Assembly (NCBI RefSeq): GCF_003586445.1
Contig: NZ_CP030028.1
Location: 4,548,501 to 4,612,500 of the forward strand
Direction: 5' to 3'
DNA: 64,000 nucleotides
Source of the DNA: Bacillus sp. Y1
GTDB lineage: Bacteria; Bacillota; Bacilli; Bacillales; Cytobacillaceae
A model generated the notes under the pieces. It saw nothing but the letters and a program-made list of their open reading frames with translations. It was not told the origin of the DNA and searched no databases. Shown one piece after another: positions 27,574 to 37,068 of the stretch (position 1 is its first letter; every line of letters begins with the position of its first letter). Position numbers and translations under genes: made by a program.

Positions 27574-28539
27574 TTACCGTGTTGTTTCACCCTTTAAAAA
27601 CTGTACGGGATGGATCTCAGGTGTCACCTGTTCTCCATTTACTTTTTTGATTAACAGATCCACTAAACTTCTCCCCATTAATTCGACCGGTTGCCTAATG
27701 GTAGCAAGCTTTGGTCTAAACATGGCATACGTTTGAATACCATCATACCCTATAATGGAAAGCTCTTCAGGAATACGTATACTTCTATCCTGTGCAAGTT
27801 GTACGAGTTCCAATGCCATCATATCATTCTCAACAAAGACCCCATCAATATTCTTGTAATTATCTAAGAATGTATTTAAAAAAGATGTCTGGTCCTTTAT
27901 CGGATCCTCTTCAATATAAAGTGTATAGTTTATTCCGGTTTCCTTCGCCGCATCTTCAAAGCCTTTTTTCCTTTTTTCTACTTCAGTAAAAATGGTTTTT
28001 GAGTAAGTCCCTATATATGCCACATGGTTACACCCAGTTTCTTTCAACACCTGTAGAGCCATCTTACCACCACCATAATTATCACTTGAAACATATGGTA
28101 TCTCTCCAATATGGCGATCAACTAAAACAATAGGCATCGAATGATTGATTTCACTTTCTATTGAGTTATATGAAATCCCAATAATCCCCGAGACTTTATT
28201 TTGCTTAAGCATGCTTATATACTTTAGCTCCTTTTCTTTCTGACCAGTAGAATTACAGAGAATCATTTTGTAGCCCTTTTTATCAAGCTCATCTTCTATA
28301 TAGAAGGCCAACTCAGAAAAGAAGGCATGATGAATAGAAGGCAGAAATAACGCAACCGTTTTGTTATCTTGAGTCACGAATGCTCTTGCCGTTTCATTTG
28401 GAACATATCCTAATTTTTTTATAGCATCTCGTACCTTTTTTTTCGTTTCTTCACTTACATAACCAGACTCATTAATAACCCGTGACGCTGTTCCTAAGCC
28501 TACTCCAGCTAATTTTGCTACGTCCTTTATGGTTGCCAT
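27574..28539 (-). CDS. LacI-family transcriptional repressor of the fructan operon
   Basis: 321 residues. The N-terminal HTH TIKDVAKLAGVGLGTASRVI with hinge NETARAFVTQ is typical of LacI/GalR. The periplasmic-binding-like effector domain follows (VALFLPSIHHAFFSELAF through ISIIGYDGIQTYAMFRPKL-type segments). It starts at 28539 after GAGGTG. Located directly upstream of the operon promoter and its two operators, with a third operator-like site before its own start. The effector is probably a fructose-containing sugar or sugar phosphate. Confidence 0.92.
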   Translation of the reverse strand: MATIKDVAKLAGVGLGTASRVINESGYVSEETKKKVRDAIKKLGYVPNETARAFVTQDNKTVALFLPSIHHAFFSELAFYIEDELDKKGYKMILCNSTGQKEKELKYISMLKQNKVSGIIGISYNSIESEINHSMPIVLVDRHIGEIPYVSSDNYGGGKMALQVLKETGCNHVAYIGTYSKTIFTEVEKRKKGFEDAAKETGINYTLYIEEDPIKDQTSFLNTFLDNYKNIDGVFVENDMMALELVQLAQDRSIRIPEELSIIGYDGIQTYAMFRPKLATIRQPVELMGRSLVDLLIKKVNGEQVTPEIHPVQFLKGETTR

Positions 28540-28570
28540 GGTATCACCTCAGATCAAATCATATCATATG

Positions 28571-28584
28571 TGGAAACGTTTCTC
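28571..28584. promoter_or_regulatory. Operator-like site before the LacI gene
   Basis: TGGAAACGTTTCTC shares 11 of 14 positions with the two operators downstream and also resembles a cre core. It sits 32-45 nt before the repressor start, so autoregulation or CcpA control is plausible. TTGAAA-N18-ATTATA nearby could be the promoter. Confidence 0.6.
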
Positions 28585-28613
28585 TATAATTTTTCCATCT
28601 ATATACCATTTCA

Positions 28614-28662
28614 ATAAAAAAAGCTCAAACCGTCTAATATTTTTAGACAGTTTGAGCTTTAC
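28614..28662 (-). terminator. Terminator of the secreted laminarinase gene
   Basis: AAAGCTCAAACTGTCTAA pairs with TTAGACGGTTTGAGCTTT (one mismatch) around an A/T loop, followed by TTTTTATT on the minus strand. Confidence 0.93.
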
Positions 28663-28801
28663 AGTGGATTACTTTTTGTTTATATACAAAAATACCTTAA
28701 AAAATGATCTCTTTAATTGTTGCTTTTAAAAGAACTCGATATTTCTTTAATACAGCTGAATCATTCCATAAATGAGCTTTTGTTAAATCGATGTGTGGTA
28801 A

Positions 28802-31267
28802 CTAATCCAAATACGACGGTGCATCCTTCACTTTTAAAACCACATTGTCAATGAATACATCATGGCTGCCCATTGGTGACAAAGTATTTTTCCCAAGAAG
28901 CATCTTGAAGGAAGCTATGTCATCTATTGGCATGTTGAATTCATATGTGAATTGCTGCATTTGATCAGTCAGTTTCAATGTCTCACTAAAAAATCTTGTG
29001 AACTGGGCATTTTCAACTGTGACCTCAACGTCTCTTTCCTTGGTAGAGCGTGCAGCAAACGAAAGCTCATAAACGACACCTTTAGTAAGATCTAAATTCG
29101 GCTGTTCCAAAATGACACTCCACACTTCATTTCCTTCACTGTCAATACTTACTTTGGCTTCACCATTTTCGGCAGCAATAGCAGCCTCGGCATCATAGTG
29201 TATATAATTCGTCCAAGAAGTTAGTCCACTGCTAAAATCGCCATTTTTTAATGGGTACAAGTCAACGTTCCCATAATCTGGTGTGTTGGAGGTTTTGAGC
29301 AAGACCACCTCATCCATGTAGACATCTCCATTTCCACCACCATAGTTAAAGACGATTTGAGCTTCTGAATCAGATACTTCTTCTGGCATTGTGAACGAAA
29401 ATGTTTTCTCTTCCATTGCGGAAGTAAGTTCAATCGTTTTCATTCCAGAATAATTTACCGTGCCGTCCTTATCTAAAAGAGCCACTTGAATGGTTCTTGG
29501 TTCATCTGCCCTTGCTTTAAATGTAGCTTTATAATCATTTCCCTTAACCAAATACATTCCTTTCTGGTTAAGCTGGACAGCTTCTGGATTGCTACCTCCA
29601 TCTTCAATTGATACATGCAGTTCTCGAGTTTCTTCTGAAACAGATGCTGCTGCTAAGGCATCGTTTTTTGAAAAATTCCAGAACATTAACCGATCCATGC
29701 CCCCCTGATCAAACGTACCATTATAAACATGATTTCCATCTGGTAGTGGTTGCTTCGGTGCATCGTTATCTACTGGAGCCCCTGTAATATCTTCCACTCT
29801 TACATTACCAATCCAAACGGGGTTGGTTCCGTTGCCACCAAGATTGAATTCAAGCCTTGCTGCAATATCAGTTTCGTTCAGCATATCAAAGGTAAATTCA
29901 TAGGATTGTAGATCACTAGTAAGCTTAAATGACTTTTCATTCGAATATTTCACCCAACCAAGTGAAGGGCCAGCACCAGCTTTGACCATGATATTCCTAG
30001 CATCTGAAGACTTGGCGTCGAAGCTTACTTTATATTTTCCTCCATTGCCAAGCGAGATGTTCTGAATCATCTGTAAAGAATAGAGCTGTGAACCAGGATT
30101 CACAATATTCGTTCGAGCAAAATTCTTACCGTTGATTTCTTCCACAGTAAGACTTCCATCTCCACCAAACTCAGGTAAATGGACAAAGTTCCAATACATT
30201 GGATCCAGTTCCACACCAGACTGATTTACTTCTGTAATCGGTTCTTCATAATATTGATCATAGATCAGATTACCATCTTCCAAAGGTTGCTTCGCATCTG
30301 CTGGCAAAACAACTGGTCCTGAAACCGGCTCTACCGGCTCACGGTAGTCTCTTTTCTTCAAGTCATACACTCTAACATAGTCAACTTCCATTTGCTTTGG
30401 AAATTGTGTAGTTTCATCTGGGTCACCATCAAACCAACCGCCAACAGCTAAATTCATCACTAAATAGAATTCTTGATCGAATGGAGCAGGATAGGAATAA
30501 TTTGCTGCATTGTCCTTCCCTTTTGAATACCATTTATTCTGAGTTTGATAGAGTTCTCCATCCACATACCAGCGCAATTCTCCTGGTTCCCACTCAAGAG
30601 CATATGTATGCCAGCTGTCTATCCCTCTGTTTTTAGGAAGTTCGAATTCCTTGCCGGTATACTTGTTATTTGGCCAACCTTCCCCATAATGAATGGTTCC
30701 AGCAACTGTATGGGGTTTGCTGCCCCAGCTCTCGACAATATCAATCTCACCTGAAGCTGCCCAGGAGCCATACTTATCTTCTTCAGGAAGCATCCAAATG
30801 GCTGGCCATAGTCCCTTTCCTACAGGAAACTTTGCCTTGATTTCATAGCGGCCATATTTTTTGCTGAAAAGGCCTTTTGTTTTGAGCTTAGCCGAAGTGT
30901 AATCATATGTTCCAAACTTATCTGTAACCTGCTCTTTTTTCGCTTTGATGACAAGCTTACCATCATTAATAAAAGCGGTTTCATCTGAGTCCGTATAATA
31001 TTCTTTCTCATTGTTTCCCCATCCGGGAGTGATACCATTTCCGTCTTGATCGGTTAGCCAGTTCCCGATATCAAAAGTCCATTTGGTCCTATCAATTTCT
31101 GTACCGCTGAATTCATCTGCCCAAACAAGGGACCAATCTGATTTGTTCTGTTTAACAACCTGATTTGAGATTGCTTTTCCATTTCCTTGCTTGACTTCCG
31201 TACCAGCGAAACTTGTGACAGGCAGAATCATCATTGCACTTAATAAAATCGCAAGTGTTCTTTTCAA
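28802..31267 (-). CDS. Secreted GH16 endo-beta-1,3-glucanase (laminarinase) with three CBM-like modules
   Basis: 821-residue exo-enzyme. Signal peptide MKRTLAILLSAMMILPVTSFAG. GH16 catalytic domain at about 42-310 with the motif GEIDIVE (nucleophile Glu174, Asp176, acid/base Glu179) and laminarinase features WPAIWMLP and MNLAVGGWFDG. Three repeated CBM4/9-like beta-sandwich modules of about 150 residues follow, each entered by a segment such as QPLEDGNLIYDQ or QPLPDGNHVYNG. It cuts beta-1,3-glucans outside the cell. The start is TTG at 31267, 7 nt after GGGAGG. The upstream gap has a 6-11-6 inverted repeat, ATCAGT/ACTGAT, at 31391-31413. Confidence 0.94.
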   Translation of the reverse strand: MKRTLAILLSAMMILPVTSFAGTEVKQGNGKAISNQVVKQNKSDWSLVWADEFSGTEIDRTKWTFDIGNWLTDQDGNGITPGWGNNEKEYYTDSDETAFINDGKLVIKAKKEQVTDKFGTYDYTSAKLKTKGLFSKKYGRYEIKAKFPVGKGLWPAIWMLPEEDKYGSWAASGEIDIVESWGSKPHTVAGTIHYGEGWPNNKYTGKEFELPKNRGIDSWHTYALEWEPGELRWYVDGELYQTQNKWYSKGKDNAANYSYPAPFDQEFYLVMNLAVGGWFDGDPDETTQFPKQMEVDYVRVYDLKKRDYREPVEPVSGPVVLPADAKQPLEDGNLIYDQYYEEPITEVNQSGVELDPMYWNFVHLPEFGGDGSLTVEEINGKNFARTNIVNPGSQLYSLQMIQNISLGNGGKYKVSFDAKSSDARNIMVKAGAGPSLGWVKYSNEKSFKLTSDLQSYEFTFDMLNETDIAARLEFNLGGNGTNPVWIGNVRVEDITGAPVDNDAPKQPLPDGNHVYNGTFDQGGMDRLMFWNFSKNDALAAASVSEETRELHVSIEDGGSNPEAVQLNQKGMYLVKGNDYKATFKARADEPRTIQVALLDKDGTVNYSGMKTIELTSAMEEKTFSFTMPEEVSDSEAQIVFNYGGGNGDVYMDEVVLLKTSNTPDYGNVDLYPLKNGDFSSGLTSWTNYIHYDAEAAIAAENGEAKVSIDSEGNEVWSVILEQPNLDLTKGVVYELSFAARSTKERDVEVTVENAQFTRFFSETLKLTDQMQQFTYEFNMPIDDIASFKMLLGKNTLSPMGSHDVFIDNVVLKVKDAPSYLD

Positions 31268-31445
31268 TCCAATTCCTCCCTACTAATAAAAGATTTTTAA
31301 AATTGCTGTTACACCACCTCCTTATAAAACATCATTCAGTTGCTTTTTGTTTTAACAAGGAGGCAGTCCATTTTTAGTTTCTTCGTTTATATCAGTGTAA
31401 ATTGCCTACTGATTTCCACTTCATACTCTGTCGCCTTAAAGTAGC

Positions 31446-32783
31446 TTAGCTTTTAATAATATAAGTAGTAATAGAGTGCTCTGGTAGTACAGCCGTTGTA
31501 ACCTTCCCTTCAAGTGATATTGTGAATGTTTCTGACTTGTCTTCCTCATTCATCACGACTACAACAATAGAGTCATCTTCATTCTGGAAGGAAACTGCCT
31601 TCAACGTTTCGTGATGAAGATCATGCGCAATTCTTGTCGCATTCGGTTTGATGTATTTACTGAAATGACCAATATAGTAATAGGAGCTATTATAGTGAAT
31701 CTCTCCCGTCTTTGTATCCACAATAATCGGGGCATCACAATAGTTGCCTACATGGTTTGGGCCCCCCTGTTCATTTAGGACGATATTCCAGTCAATCCAG
31801 CCTTCAAGCCAATTGTTGATATCTCCCATGATGTTCCGCGCATAGCGTTCTCCTGTATGCCAGGCTCCAAGCTTCACTCCACCTTCAATACATCCCTCAG
31901 TGAAAATTAAATGCTTATCAGGAAAATCATCATGAATTTTGCTTAAATTCTCAAACTCCTCAGAAACATACCAATGAAGTCCAGTGCCCCAAATATATTT
32001 GGAAGCATCAGAGTCTGACAGAATGGTCTTTGCCCGTTCATATGCAACATCACGATTATGATCCCAGATGATAAGCTTCTTGTCCTGAAGCCCCTCCTGC
32101 TCCATAACTGGACCCAAATGATTTTTGACAAAATCCCTTTCTTCTTCAGCTGTATACCTGCAGGAATCCCAGACTTGAGTCGCTTCAGGTTCATTCTGTA
32201 CAGTAATACCCCAGATTGGAATCCCTTCCTGCTCCATGGCTTTGATATATTTTGTATAGTACAAAGCCCAAGTGTGGTAGAATTCTGGCTTCAGCTTCCC
32301 ACCGTTATTCATTTCATTATTTGTTTTCATCCACGCAGGAGGACTCCAAGGAGAAGATAGAATCGTCAATTCCTCTCCCCTTGTTTTCACAGCATCTTTA
32401 ATGAGCGGTAGTACATACTTTCTTTCACGCTCAATGGAAAAGCTTTTAAGCTCCGTATCATTTTCTTCCACATACGTGTAATTCTCTAATGCAAAATCAC
32501 AGCTATGGATATGGGTTCTGCCCAAGCTATAGTTTAGTCCTGTTTCAGGGTTAAAATAGCTATCGATCACCCTTGCCCGGTCTGCTTCGGGAATTTGTGC
32601 AAGGGTATAGGCTGCTGCTTCTGTGAAGGCTCCTCCAAATCCCATAAAGCGTTGAAACGTCTGTTCAGGATCAAGCTTAAGAATGATTGCTTGCTCAACT
32701 GTTTCAGTCGTACACGTAAGGTTTCCTTTGTCAGTGAAACGCTCGCCAGTATTCTTTGCAGTTTGAATCATCTTGATTTCCAT
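31446..32783 (-). CDS. GH30 glycosidase, glucosylceramidase / beta-1,6-glucanase type, cytoplasmic
   Basis: 445 residues. GH30 signature: FMGFGGAFTEAAAYTL, LSSPWSPPAWMKTN, acid/base Glu198 in TVQNEPEA and nucleophile Glu296 in IFTEGCIEGG. A C-terminal beta domain ends in LPEHSITTYII. No signal peptide, so it should act on imported oligosaccharides. In a beta-1,3-glucan locus a beta-1,6-branch removing or beta-glucosidase role is likely, but specificity cannot be read from sequence. The frame opens at 32798; GGGGTG lies 7 nt before the ATG at 32783, so that start is used. It follows the phosphorylase gene by 20 nt. Confidence 0.9.
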   Translation of the reverse strand: MEIKMIQTAKNTGERFTDKGNLTCTTETVEQAIILKLDPEQTFQRFMGFGGAFTEAAAYTLAQIPEADRARVIDSYFNPETGLNYSLGRTHIHSCDFALENYTYVEENDTELKSFSIERERKYVLPLIKDAVKTRGEELTILSSPWSPPAWMKTNNEMNNGGKLKPEFYHTWALYYTKYIKAMEQEGIPIWGITVQNEPEATQVWDSCRYTAEEERDFVKNHLGPVMEQEGLQDKKLIIWDHNRDVAYERAKTILSDSDASKYIWGTGLHWYVSEEFENLSKIHDDFPDKHLIFTEGCIEGGVKLGAWHTGERYARNIMGDINNWLEGWIDWNIVLNEQGGPNHVGNYCDAPIIVDTKTGEIHYNSSYYYIGHFSKYIKPNATRIAHDLHHETLKAVSFQNEDDSIVVVVMNEEDKSETFTISLEGKVTTAVLPEHSITTYIIKS

Positions 32784-32803
32784 CCATCGGCACCCCATCT
32801 CTA

Positions 32804-35800
32804 TTAATCTAGATAAACGTCCATTCTTTCTATTTTTCCGCCTCTTATATCCTTTGCATATGTTTCTTGAATTCTTTCTCCTGCAATTTCCACCTTGCTG
32901 CCATCCATATGAAGGATATATTTAACAACCCTCACTCCATCAGGTCCAAATGTGTTTTTTCCAGAAGGATTATGGTAGGTTACATCGGTATGTCCTAATA
33001 ACTTAAAGTGAACCCTTCCATTTTTATCAAATAGCCATGCTGGCAAAATAGGCTGTAACTTTAGTGTCAATTCAGAATCTTGCACTGTGAAGAATTCTTT
33101 CCCAACCATCATTAATTGCCAGATGCTTAAAAATTCCGCGGTCGTGCCACTAAGCCTTGCGACAAAGCCCTGACCGTGAAGGCTTTGGTCTGGATTTACA
33201 CTGCTAGCAATAAAGGATGAATTTTCAAGAATACTTCTTCCGTAAACTTCTGGATCCATGAATGGTGGAAGCACATTTGTCAGATCATCAAAAAACTCTT
33301 CATATAAACCAGACTTCAGAACACTAAGGAGATATTTAAATTCCATATGCATGAAGATGGATTCCCGCTCTAGCCAGCCCGGCGTGAAGGCTCTCGCTCG
33401 TCCAATTTCAAAGCTCTGTTCCTCTAATGAAGCGGATGTTTTATACATTTTCAAGTTCGTATCGAATATCTCTGAATTCCTTACACGCTCATAAATTGAC
33501 TTAGCTGATTGGGAGTCTGTGCTCTTCATTTCTCTCGCAGGACCTTCTAGGAAGTGAGGAAGCATAGAAATATCGAATGATTCAACCTTAACAAGCGTAA
33601 GTCCCTTTTTATTTGTTTTCTCTTTGCCGCTTTCGTCGGTGATTTTCTTCCATGTCTCTGCTTCGAAACAGAAATAGGTAGGAATAAGTCCATTGCCCAT
33701 TTTTGTTGCACGATCAATTCCCACTTTCGTTTTCTCCAGCATAAGGTTGGCATAAGCAGCGAGCGCCTGAATAGATAGGCTCACTTCCTGACCTTTAAAG
33801 CCCTTTGTAACTCCTTCACGATAATGTTCACGAGCACTTGTTACCTGGTCCCAATAGTCGAAATCATTTAATTGACCCTCTCTATGTTGGGTTAGGCTGT
33901 CATTGATGGAATCAAGTAATTCACAAACTTCAATCGGTAGTAAAATATCCCCTTCCACTTCCTGTCCAGAAGCAGTAACAAACTCAAGAAGGCGTTTCAG
34001 CTCAAGTGTTTCACTCATCGCTGAACCGAATAAACCTGGAAGTCCATTCATTGAATCATTCCAACCTGGTTTGTTCGCTTCCATCTCCACTCCCATTCCG
34101 TATGGATCCAGAGTAGAAAATTTAATCAGAGCAAGATTGAATAGTTTGCTGTATAAGTTTGCTGTGTAGAATTCACCATTTGATCTTGTCACCCAGTTTG
34201 AACCTTGCTGGTGTTCTCCTTCCGAAAGCGCTTCATACTGACGGACCTTCCCATCAGTAAGGACATATTTTTCCGAACGAGGATGAACAAATACAGGGCT
34301 GTAGAAATATTTGTAGTCATGTTCTTCAAAAAGTAGCTGCTTTCTTTTTTCCGGGAAAACCTTTAGGTAATTTTCAATCAAATCCAGATTATACGTCCAA
34401 TGATCCATCCAATAGCCTTCTCCAAACTCGGCCTCAATGTTTTGGCTGCTCTTTGAAAGAACCTTTTTAAGAAAATCAGGAAGTGATAATTGTAGTTGGA
34501 TGTCTCTGTCTGAGATGGTCTGGAGCAAATCTCCAGGTGTAAATGTTCCCTCAAGCTTTTTCTTAATAAAATTGACATCTGTTGCGTCGCTAACAATCTC
34601 CTCGAGCCAGGTCCATTCTGTCTGATTAGCAACCTCAAAGCTTGATCCCTTTACCACAAGAGGGTTATATCCATCGGGTTGAATTAGGCTCATAAATAAC
34701 TTGATATTATAAACTCCCGTTTCCGGATGGAAAAATACATCATTGCGACGATTTTGATTCACATCTCGGAAATTCCCATTTCCCTGGGAGAAGAATTCAG
34801 GAGCGAGAGAGAAAAAGTTATAGTCTCTTTCGAGGTCCCCGTGTTTTCTGGAAAACACATAATATACAAATGGTGTGTTCTCAGTCTCCAGTAAAATTGG
34901 ATAGCCTCCACGAAGGACATTGTCAAGGTAACTCTGTTTCACATAAGCATCAAATAAGGGCGAATCCGTTTTAGTCATCGCATCTTCAGTGATTTCCGAG
35001 ACCAGACTCTGGCTTTCGCTATACTTTTGATTCATATAACCATTTGCCATAACTTCAGCAGCCTTGTCATTAATGATTCCGATGTCCTTCACATGACCAA
35101 CTAGCGTATAGAATGTTAATTTCTCACCAGATGCAAGCACCTTACCTAAACCGGAAAAACCACATGGTACCTTATTGGATGTTACAGGTTTTGCATTCTT
35201 TAAATCCTCAATTGATTTCTGTTCAAATTCATTTGGATAGGAAAGTGAGCTGTTATAACCAAATATCAAATCAGTATCAACGATTGGTAAAATCAATTCC
35301 CCATCTTCTGTAAAGCTTAGATAAAAATGCCCTTTTGAAACCTCTTCGACTTCTGCCGAATCATTCGTCGACGAACGGACCCTGTAATAGGGAATCCCGT
35401 TCTCAAGGTTAAAAACGTCCATCCAGCTTTTTAGCGTATTTCCAACTGCTTTGTAGGCAGCATCATCAATTCCAAAAGGGATAATAGCCGGAAGACCGTC
35501 TAGTACCTCTAGTGACATGGTTGTTTCTGTAATATTCTCGATTTCCACTTTACGTACCAAGGCACCGAAGTTTTCATTCGGAAGTGTAAAATACGTAACA
35601 AGTGTGTTCAACCCAATCGAACGGTTCACTTCTTCAATCTTCAATTCATTCTCTTTTATATACATATTTCTAGTGCATCCTTTAGTAGAGCCATGGGCTG
35701 AAAATGGTTCAAGGATGGTTGCTCCCTTTTCACCTGCGATTTTTACAAATGTACGAAATCCATTCATAGAAACTCGCTGGTACGCTTGGTTGGCTGGGAA

Positions 35801-36019
35801 GAACTCTGTAATCGCATAGTTTTTATCCTGAACACCAAAGCTCACCATTGCCTGTCCACGGTTTACATAAAATGACCAAATGGGAATTCCATATAAGCCG
35901 GCAAGCCCTGGCAGAAAGCTTGAAAAGGTTTTAGCCTGGTCAAATTGTTCAATTACAAAATATTGATTCTCGTCAATTCGGTATTTTTCCATCGTAGAAT
36001 CCTTAGAAAATTTATTCAT
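32804..36019 (-). CDS. Large glycoside phosphorylase, GH161/GH94-related, probable beta-1,3-glucan phosphorylase
   Basis: 1071-residue cytoplasmic protein. N-terminal beta-sandwich (FAVKIAGEKG-type strands, ALVRKVEIENIT), then an (alpha/alpha)6 catalytic region. Conserved-looking blocks are GNGNFRDVNQNRRNDVFF at about 414-430, GYWMDHWTYNLDLIENYL at about 535-552 and GWNDSMNGLPG at 652-662, where Asp655 is the likely catalytic acid. Length and block order fit GH149/GH161 beta-1,3-glucan phosphorylases, which release glucose-1-P from laminari-oligosaccharides using phosphate. Assignment to GH161 rests on memory of the family and the genomic context. The start at 36019 has AAAGGAG. Confidence 0.78.
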   Translation of the reverse strand: MNKFSKDSTMEKYRIDENQYFVIEQFDQAKTFSSFLPGLAGLYGIPIWSFYVNRGQAMVSFGVQDKNYAITEFFPANQAYQRVSMNGFRTFVKIAGEKGATILEPFSAHGSTKGCTRNMYIKENELKIEEVNRSIGLNTLVTYFTLPNENFGALVRKVEIENITETTMSLEVLDGLPAIIPFGIDDAAYKAVGNTLKSWMDVFNLENGIPYYRVRSSTNDSAEVEEVSKGHFYLSFTEDGELILPIVDTDLIFGYNSSLSYPNEFEQKSIEDLKNAKPVTSNKVPCGFSGLGKVLASGEKLTFYTLVGHVKDIGIINDKAAEVMANGYMNQKYSESQSLVSEITEDAMTKTDSPLFDAYVKQSYLDNVLRGGYPILLETENTPFVYYVFSRKHGDLERDYNFFSLAPEFFSQGNGNFRDVNQNRRNDVFFHPETGVYNIKLFMSLIQPDGYNPLVVKGSSFEVANQTEWTWLEEIVSDATDVNFIKKKLEGTFTPGDLLQTISDRDIQLQLSLPDFLKKVLSKSSQNIEAEFGEGYWMDHWTYNLDLIENYLKVFPEKRKQLLFEEHDYKYFYSPVFVHPRSEKYVLTDGKVRQYEALSEGEHQQGSNWVTRSNGEFYTANLYSKLFNLALIKFSTLDPYGMGVEMEANKPGWNDSMNGLPGLFGSAMSETLELKRLLEFVTASGQEVEGDILLPIEVCELLDSINDSLTQHREGQLNDFDYWDQVTSAREHYREGVTKGFKGQEVSLSIQALAAYANLMLEKTKVGIDRATKMGNGLIPTYFCFEAETWKKITDESGKEKTNKKGLTLVKVESFDISMLPHFLEGPAREMKSTDSQSAKSIYERVRNSEIFDTNLKMYKTSASLEEQSFEIGRARAFTPGWLERESIFMHMEFKYLLSVLKSGLYEEFFDDLTNVLPPFMDPEVYGRSILENSSFIASSVNPDQSLHGQGFVARLSGTTAEFLSIWQLMMVGKEFFTVQDSELTLKLQPILPAWLFDKNGRVHFKLLGHTDVTYHNPSGKNTFGPDGVRVVKYILHMDGSKVEIAGERIQETYAKDIRGGKIERMDVYLD

Positions 36020-36037
36020 GTGAAGTTCTCCTTTAAT

Positions 36038-36862
36038 TTAATCGTCCTGTTTCTGGTAAACTTTTATATAATCAATCATCATCTGCTGCGGAAATGTAGT
36101 AGTCTCGTCGGGGTATCCCGGCCATTTCCCACCGACAGCAAGGTTGAGCTGCAAATAAAACTCTCTGTCAAAAGGTGCATATCTAGGAACATTCTCTCCC
36201 GTTTTTCCTGGTTTGCTGAACCATTTGTTCTGCCTAGCATACAGGACTCCATCTACATACCATCTAAATTCTCCTGGTTCCCAGTCCAAGGTAAAGACAT
36301 GAAAATCATCCGAAAACTTCGCGTTTCCAGGCAATGTATAATTTTCACCGGTGTAAGTGTGAGGCAACCCATAATGAAGGGTTCCGTAAACAGTGCCAGG
36401 CTGATGACCAATCTGTTCCATAATGTCGATTTCCCCGCAAGCTGGCCATCCGGTATAACGCTCCATGTCTTCAGGCATCATCCAGATTGCTGGCCAAATT
36501 CCTTGGCCTTCTGGTAATTTGGCTCGTATCGAAAAGCGCCCGTATGTCCATGCTGCTTTTCCCTTAGTAGTCAACTTTGCAGAAGTATAACCCATCTTTT
36601 CATAAGCTTCCTGTCGTGCCTCAAGGATGAGCATTCCATTCTCTACTCTTGCGTTTTCTTTACGAGCAGTGTAATACTGGGACTCTTCATTCCCGAACCC
36701 CCAGCCACCCTCAACAAAATTCCATTTGCTTGTATCTATTTCGGGAAGTTTAAAAGTTTCTTCCCAAATTAAATTCCACTGTTGCCAATCACCTAGTTTT
36801 GAAAACGTAATCATTTCTTTGTTTTGAGTAAGTTTTTGGTCTATCTCATTAGTTGGTTTCAT
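36038..36862 (-). CDS. GH16 beta-1,3-glucanase without signal peptide
   Basis: 274-residue single-domain GH16 enzyme. Catalytic motif GEIDIME (Glu144, Asp146, Glu149), with WPAIWMMP and LNLAVGGKWPGYPDE as in the secreted paralog at 28.8-31.3 kb. No secretion signal precedes the domain, so it is predicted to be cytoplasmic. It would trim longer imported laminari-oligosaccharides for the phosphorylase encoded 19 nt downstream. It starts at 36862 after GGGAGAGG. First gene of the GH16-phosphorylase-GH30 operon. Confidence 0.9.
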   Translation of the reverse strand: MKPTNEIDQKLTQNKEMITFSKLGDWQQWNLIWEETFKLPEIDTSKWNFVEGGWGFGNEESQYYTARKENARVENGMLILEARQEAYEKMGYTSAKLTTKGKAAWTYGRFSIRAKLPEGQGIWPAIWMMPEDMERYTGWPACGEIDIMEQIGHQPGTVYGTLHYGLPHTYTGENYTLPGNAKFSDDFHVFTLDWEPGEFRWYVDGVLYARQNKWFSKPGKTGENVPRYAPFDREFYLQLNLAVGGKWPGYPDETTTFPQQMMIDYIKVYQKQDD

Positions 36863-36997
36863 TTAAACCTCTCCCTTCTTGGAGCAAAATTTTGTAGGAT
36901 AGACACCTATTCCCTAACTCTTATTTTACCTTTGCTTGCCTGACATCTTGAGACAGATAATTTTGTATAGGGTTTCAATATTTTAGAAGTAGGAAGG

Positions 36998-37017
36998 ATA
37001 TTCTGCTACTGTACCAA
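36998..37017 (-). promoter_or_regulatory. Candidate response-regulator site before the cytoplasmic GH16 gene
   Basis: Minus strand TTGGTACAGTAGCAGAATAT closely resembles TTGGTACC-ATAAGCAAAATTT at 44352-44372 before the importer genes (same first seven bases, AGCA, then AA and T). Both lie upstream of beta-glucan genes and both are preceded by CTAA. It may bind the AraC-type regulator. Confidence 0.4.
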
Positions 37018-37035
37018 AATTAGGAAATAACTTCA

Positions 37036-37068
37036 CAAAAAAATAGATGAGCCTAATCAGCCCATCCA
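37036..37068 (-). terminator. Terminator of the two-component system
   Basis: GATGGGC and GGCTCATC pair around TGATTA and are followed by ATTTTTTTG on the minus strand, directly after the response-regulator stop. Confidence 0.8.
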
